A stretch of DNA of 10,147 bases, from assembly GCA_005878685.1 (NCBI GenBank), contig VBLN01000051.1:1-10147 (forward strand), in the 5' to 3' direction. This stretch comes from Deltaproteobacteria bacterium (GTDB lineage Bacteria > Desulfobacterota > Binatia > UBA9968). The notes under the pieces were generated by a model. The model made no database searches. It was not told the origin of the DNA and saw nothing but the letters and a program-made list of their open reading frames with translations. A program made the position numbers and the translations under genes. Below, one piece after another: positions 6,864-10,147 of the stretch; the first letter of the stretch is position 1; every line of letters begins with the position of its first letter.

Positions 6864-7790
6864 ATGCCGCCGATCATCTCCATCTCACACCTGACCAAGA
6901 CCTACGCTTCGGGCCTTCAGGCGCTGAAGAGGATCGACCTCGAAATCCGCATGGGTGAAATCTTCGCCCTGTTGGGCCCCAACGGCGCGGGCAAGACGAC
7001 GCTGATCAGCATCGTCTGCGGGATCGTCACGCCGACCGAAGGGGTGGTGACCGCAGACGGTCACGACATCGTGCGAGACTACCGTGCGGCCCGGTCGAAG
7101 ATCGGCCTCGTACCGCAGGAGCTGACCACCGACATGTTCGAGACGGTGTGGGCGACCGTCAGCTTCAGCCGGGGACTGTTCGGGCTCGCGCCGAACCCGG
7201 CGCACATCGAGAAAGTGCTGCGCGACCTGTCGCTGTGGGAGAAGCGCAAAGACAAGATCATGACCTTGTCGGGCGGGATGAAGCGGCGGGTGTTGATCGC
7301 CAAGGCCCTGTCGCACGAGCCGCGGATCCTGTTCCTGGACGAGCCGACGGCGGGCGTGGACGTGGAGCTGCGCCGCGACATGTGGGCGCTAGTGCGCGGC
7401 CTGCGCGAAAGCGGCGTGACTATCATCCTGACCACCCACTACATCGACGAGGCCGAGGAGATGGCCGACCGGATCGGAGTGATCAGCAAGGGCGAGCTGA
7501 TCGTGGTCGAGGAGAAGACCACTTTGATGAAAAAGCTCGGCAAGAAACAGTTGACGCTCAATCTGCTGGAGCCGCTGGCCGCTATCCCATTGGAGCTGAG
7601 CCACTGGCGCCTGGCGTTGAAAGCCGCCGGCCACGAGCTGGAATACACCTTCGACGGCAACGAGGAGCAGTCGGGAGTTCCGGCGCTGCTCAAGCGCTTG
7701 AGCGAACTCGGGATTGGGTTCAAAGACCTGAATACTCGCCAGAGCTCGCTCGAGGACATATTTGTGAGTCTGGTGAGCGAGCGGAAATGA
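6864..7790 (+). CDS. ABC transporter ATP-binding protein (ABC-2/DrrA type)
   Basis: This 308-residue ATPase subunit of an ABC-2-type exporter has all nucleotide-binding motifs: Walker [10 protein letters not shown] (38-46), Q-loop Gln85, signature LSGGM (135-139), Walker B ILFLDE (155-160) and switch His192. A C-terminal extension of roughly 90 residues ends in [11 protein letters not shown], typical of DrrA/CcmA-like ATPases. It should hydrolyse ATP in the cytoplasm to drive a membrane permease exporting a drug, lipid or polysaccharide. From memory it is very close to a widely conserved alphaproteobacterial ATPase that normally has its permease immediately downstream; no permease is present here. 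The ATG 6864 start removes twelve weakly supported residues that would begin at TTG 6828 inside the GST gene; its ribosome site is poor. Confidence 0.93.
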   Translation: MPPIISISHLTKTYASGLQALKRIDLEIRMGEIFALLGPNGAGKTTLISIVCGIVTPTEGVVTADGHDIVRDYRAARSKIGLVPQELTTDMFETVWATVSFSRGLFGLAPNPAHIEKVLRDLSLWEKRKDKIMTLSGGMKRRVLIAKALSHEPRILFLDEPTAGVDVELRRDMWALVRGLRESGVTIILTTHYIDEAEEMADRIGVISKGELIVVEEKTTLMKKLGKKQLTLNLLEPLAAIPLELSHWRLALKAAGHELEYTFDGNEEQSGVPALLKRLSELGIGFKDLNTRQSSLEDIFVSLVSERK

Positions 7791-7813
7791 AAACCACAAC
7801 CAACCAGCGATGA
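7787..7813 (+). pseudogene. Possible remnant start of the missing ABC permease
   Basis: An ATG overlaps the ATPase stop (ATGA, 7787-7790), the arrangement expected for a coupled permease gene. It reads only eight codons (MKTTTNQR) before TGA, and nothing resembling a membrane protein follows in any frame. It may be the stub of a permease deleted at this junction, or a chance overlap. Confidence 0.25.
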
Positions 7814-7858
7814 GATCAAAGGCAGCAATGCGTCCCGCCGAGTCCGAATTGCGCCCGG

Positions 7859-7883
7859 ATTCCCGCTAAAAGCATGCGGGAAT
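7859..7883. repeat. REP-like palindromic hairpin
   Basis: ATTCCCGC (7859-7866) and GCGGGAAT (7876-7883) form a perfect 8-bp stem around a 9-base loop, flanked by GG on the left and GACGACG on the right. The GGATTCCCGC...GCGGGAATGACG pattern is a dispersed intergenic palindrome in many proteobacterial genomes. Here it sits between two converging transcription units, where it could act as a bidirectional terminator. Only one copy is in this window, so its repeat status rests on recognition of the motif. Confidence 0.6.
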
Positions 7884-7954
7884 GACGACGTTGAGTCACA
7901 CCGTGAACCCGGAGAAGCGCGAAAGGAACTCCCGGTCAATCTTTACCCCCGGTT

Positions 7955-8524
7955 TCAGCACTTCCGGCAGACGAGATCTCCCTTTGGAAATGGCAAGAGT
8001 ACGCAGTCTACTCGCGTATCAGTTTGCGCCCGATTCAGGAGGTCGGTCTGGATGCGGGGCGAAGTTACGTTATCGATGACGAGCCATCCACCGGGCACGA
8101 GGCGCGGGACCACTTTCTCGTAGACCTTGGCGTTGTGCTCCGGCGGCTCGATATCGGAGAAGCAAAACGCGATCTGCTCGAAACGGGTGGCGTAGTCGAG
8201 AGCGTCGCCATGAAAGACCTGGACCGAACCTGCCGCGCCGGCGCGGGAAATGTTTTCTCGGGCCAAAGCGACTTTCTTTTCATCAAGATCGACCGTCGTG
8301 AGCGTGACACCTCGCGCGCGAGCCGCGAGCGAAAGCCATAAACTGGAATAGCCGCCGCTGCTACCCAGTTCGAGAAATGTACCCTGCGGCGCCGCCATCG
8401 CCAGGAGCGACAGGCAGCGCCCGACGTCCACGGAAACACTGCGAAGCGACGGTTGATCGCGCGCCACCTGCTCCTCCAGAGCGCGCATCACCTGCTGCAT
8501 GTTCGGTGAGATGTCATGAAACAC
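7955..8524 (-). CDS. Class I SAM-dependent O-methyltransferase
   Basis: This 189-residue methyltransferase has a Rossmann fold. Motif I is LELGSSGGYSSLWLS (residues 51-65). The acidic end of strand 2 is TTVDLDEKKVALARE, the GDALDYATRF segment follows, and strand 4 is FCFSDIEPPEH. The post-motif GGWLVIDNV is typical of the catechol/caffeoyl-CoA-like O-methyltransferase family. It would transfer a methyl group from S-adenosylmethionine to a hydroxyl (or other nucleophile) on a small molecule; the acceptor is unknown. The MFHDI start is typical of a group of environmental bacterial members I have seen. The start codon is GTG at 8524, overlapping the end of the radical SAM gene by 11 bases, so the two are translationally coupled and probably act on the same product. 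Confidence 0.88.
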   Translation of the reverse strand: MFHDISPNMQQVMRALEEQVARDQPSLRSVSVDVGRCLSLLAMAAPQGTFLELGSSGGYSSLWLSLAARARGVTLTTVDLDEKKVALARENISRAGAAGSVQVFHGDALDYATRFEQIAFCFSDIEPPEHNAKVYEKVVPRLVPGGWLVIDNVTSPRIQTDLLNRAQTDTRVDCVLLPFPKGDLVCRKC

Positions 8525-9929
8525 TTGCGCCCCCCTCGAGATTCTCGAACGGCACGCTGCGCCGATTAATCTGCTCTTCGATATCGTCCGGAAAGAGATT
8601 TTCGCTCAGCATGACATAGTCGCCGTAGGCGCCGTGAACCGGACCGAGCAGGTTACGTTCGGCAAGAAGCCCAGCCTTACGCTTGCCAAACTGGGGCAAC
8701 TGCGAGCGATATTTTTGGTAACACTCGTACCAATTGCGCGTGAGCTGTATGTAATAGTCCAACGGAACCGGCGGCTGCTTGGCCTCCTTGCAGAGCGCCG
8801 TCGACGGCTCGCGGCGCCACTGCTGCGGCCGCGGCAGAATCCCGTGCGACATCAGGTATTCGAAGCAGCCGCTGGTCGACTTGACGGCTTCGTCGACGGT
8901 TTGAAAGCCGTGCGGCCGCGCCATTTCAACGCCGGAGACGAAACTCGGCTGCACGTTTCCCGGCCCGAAAACTTCCACCGCCTCGCACATCCAACGCACC
9001 CAGTTGTCCCAGCCGACGCGTTCGGCCTTGCCGGGATTGATCCATTCGAAGAGCCGCTTATCCCACACCTCCATATTGAAGTGGATGTTGTCGACACCGG
9101 CGGCTTTGTACCGTTTCACCTCTTCGCGCGGCCGGGCATTGACCTCGAAGGTGATTCTTGGCTTGGCCGCGCTCGCTTTGATGGCGCGGATGTACTCCTC
9201 GTAGAAATCCACTTCGCTCTTACCGTGCAGCGTCTTGGTGATCGAACCGCCGCTGAGCACGAAGCCGGGCGCGCTTACGCCAAGCCTGCGCGCGTCGCTG
9301 GCGACCTCGTCGCAAACGCGCACGACATCTTGCACCGATTTTACCGGGGCGGTCAGAGTGAAGTCGCGCGACAGCTTCATTTGGCGAGCGTTCTCGTTAA
9401 TGTCGCAGAACTTGCACTCTTCCTTCGCCCCCCAGTATTGGCAATTGCGAAAGATCGTAATGAACGTGCCGAAGGCCACTATCTCATGATAGGGCGTGCC
9501 GTCAGGTAAACTCTTCGCATAATAGTCGGGGGTTTTCGGGAAGCGGACCTCCGCGAGCACGCGCCCTTCCGTGGTCATGACGAGCCGGCCATCGACGACA
9601 TCGATCAGGTAGGGAGAATGAGGGGAAAGCGAAGTTTGAATCGCCACGGGGCGCATACTGTAGGGCCCGTTAAGGATGACGAAGTGCTCGGGAACGCGCC
9701 GATGCTCTCCCCTCTTCAACTCAGACATCGGTACGAGATCGTAAGAGAACAGCCGGTATGACTTGACCAGCGCGCCTGCCGTGGCCCGGAGTGCGGCGTC
9801 GCTGAACCAATGACCGAGGCTCAGGAGATGTTGCTTGAGAATAGTCTCCTTGGGAACGTCCGGGTATTTCTTGAAATACGATTCCAGCACTTCGGGATCG
9901 GATTCGTTCGCCGTCGAGATGTTACCCAT
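8514..9929 (-). CDS. Radical SAM protein with CX8CX2C cluster motif
   Basis: This 471-residue protein has a radical SAM core in the middle. Cys163, Cys172 and Cys175 (CQYWGAKEECKFC) are the probable 4Fe-4S ligands, spaced CX8CX2C rather than the usual CX3CX2C. LSGGS (226-230) takes the place of the GGE motif, and FEVNARP (261-267) and NIHFNMEVWD (281-290) look like later barrel strands. Cysteine spacing and the INPGKAERVGWDNW to FGPGNV stretch recall the MSMEG_0568-type radical SAM family, a distant match from memory. About 155 residues precede the core and about 120 follow it, neither assigned. AAAGGAT upstream of the ATG gives the ribosome site. The reaction is unknown. Coupling to an O-methyltransferase suggests a natural-product or cofactor modification pathway. 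Confidence 0.85.
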   Translation of the reverse strand: MGNISTANESDPEVLESYFKKYPDVPKETILKQHLLSLGHWFSDAALRATAGALVKSYRLFSYDLVPMSELKRGEHRRVPEHFVILNGPYSMRPVAIQTSLSPHSPYLIDVVDGRLVMTTEGRVLAEVRFPKTPDYYAKSLPDGTPYHEIVAFGTFITIFRNCQYWGAKEECKFCDINENARQMKLSRDFTLTAPVKSVQDVVRVCDEVASDARRLGVSAPGFVLSGGSITKTLHGKSEVDFYEEYIRAIKASAAKPRITFEVNARPREEVKRYKAAGVDNIHFNMEVWDKRLFEWINPGKAERVGWDNWVRWMCEAVEVFGPGNVQPSFVSGVEMARPHGFQTVDEAVKSTSGCFEYLMSHGILPRPQQWRREPSTALCKEAKQPPVPLDYYIQLTRNWYECYQKYRSQLPQFGKRKAGLLAERNLLGPVHGAYGDYVMLSENLFPDDIEEQINRRSVPFENLEGGASVS

Positions 9930-10010
9930 TTCGCGGATCCTTTCGATCGTAACGAGAGAGGACGATCAATGGCGCTCAATTCCTTGACTTCTTATCTGTG
10001 GCAGATTTAT

Positions 10011-10147
10011 ATGTCAAGCAATGTCAAAGCGGGCGCAAAAAAGTTGTACCTCCGATTGAAAATTTTCCTATGGCTCGGTGGATTGGCTTACTTCGCCCTG
10101 CTTGGAGCGGGAGGGTTGCACGCCGGGGAGGCAAAATCATCCTGGGC
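10011..10147 (+). CDS. Exported protein, N-terminal part (runs off the window)
   Basis: The frame is open to the window edge. The start is either ATG 9969 or, more naturally for a signal peptide, ATG 10011. From 10011 the protein has a basic N-terminus (KAGAKKLYLRLK), a hydrophobic core (IFLWLGGLAYFALLGAGG) and a likely signal peptidase site after LHA, before GEAKSSW. It is therefore probably secreted or periplasmic; family and function cannot be told from these 45 residues. It diverges from the radical SAM gene, with 39 bases between the two outermost starts (9930-9968). A TTGACT element at 9984 lies close to the start and could belong to its promoter. Confidence 0.6.
   Translation, partial: MSSNVKAGAKKLYLRLKIFLWLGGLAYFALLGAGGLHAGEAKSSW

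Noticed and set aside
7148..7813. Open frame of 221 codons overlapping the ABC ATPase on the same strand
   Set aside because: It is an out-of-frame reading of the ATPase, Arg/Gly/Ala-rich, with no start context. Only its last eight codons, from ATG 7787, were kept as a possible permease stub.
8634..9509. Long + strand open frame (291 codons) inside the radical SAM gene
   Set aside because: It lies antisense to a gene with clear motifs. Its translation is rich in Arg, Leu and Ala with no coherent domain, as expected from GC-rich antisense frames.
9984..10013. TTGACT with TATATG 18 bases downstream as a sigma-70 promoter
   Set aside because: The -10 candidate overlaps the preferred ATG at 10011, so a transcript from it would lack that start codon. 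The -10 match is also poor.

Overview
The window is 10.1 kb of gene-dense bacterial DNA with no tRNA, rRNA, CRISPR array, transposase or phage gene. The mix of genes (a variant STAS protein with a thioredoxin, small conserved hypotheticals, a MOSC protein, a GST, and a radical SAM enzyme with a methyltransferase) suggests an environmental, probably soil or sediment bacterium. An uncultivated lineage near Desulfobacterota, NC10/Methylomirabilota, Rokubacteria or Tectomicrobia fits, but the sequence does not settle the taxonomy. The GST-ABC segment looks alphaproteobacterial in protein sequence and may have been acquired.

Left third (about 279-2603, + strand): a tightly spaced run of very small genes. 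A doubtful small hydrophobic protein comes first, followed by a 59-residue CxC protein, an exported 134-residue hypothetical, and a STAS-fold protein lacking the phosphoacceptor Ser. The STAS gene overlaps a thioredoxin gene by ATGA; a 122-residue conserved hypothetical and a last ORF with two plausible starts complete the run. Spacings of -4 to 36 bases suggest one transcription unit. The thioredoxin is the only member with a clear biochemical role.

Middle (2719-6057, + strand): a polytopic membrane protein, an aldo/keto reductase, a short-chain dehydrogenase split by a one-base frameshift in a T run, and a YiiM-type MOSC protein. These look like a redox or detoxification set. A stable hairpin (6103-6132) follows the MOSC gene.

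Right third: a GST and an ABC exporter ATPase (+ strand) form a visibly more GC-rich block. The ATPase has no permease. Its stop codon overlaps an ATG that opens only eight codons, as if the permease had been cut away. A palindromic REP-like hairpin (7859-7883) then separates this block from a convergent pair on the minus strand: a radical SAM protein with an unusual CX8CX2C cluster motif, overlapping a class I O-methyltransferase by 11 bases. Divergent from that pair, an exported protein starts at the right edge and runs out of the window.

The radical SAM/methyltransferase pair is the best candidate for an undescribed pathway. The small-gene STAS-thioredoxin operon is second.
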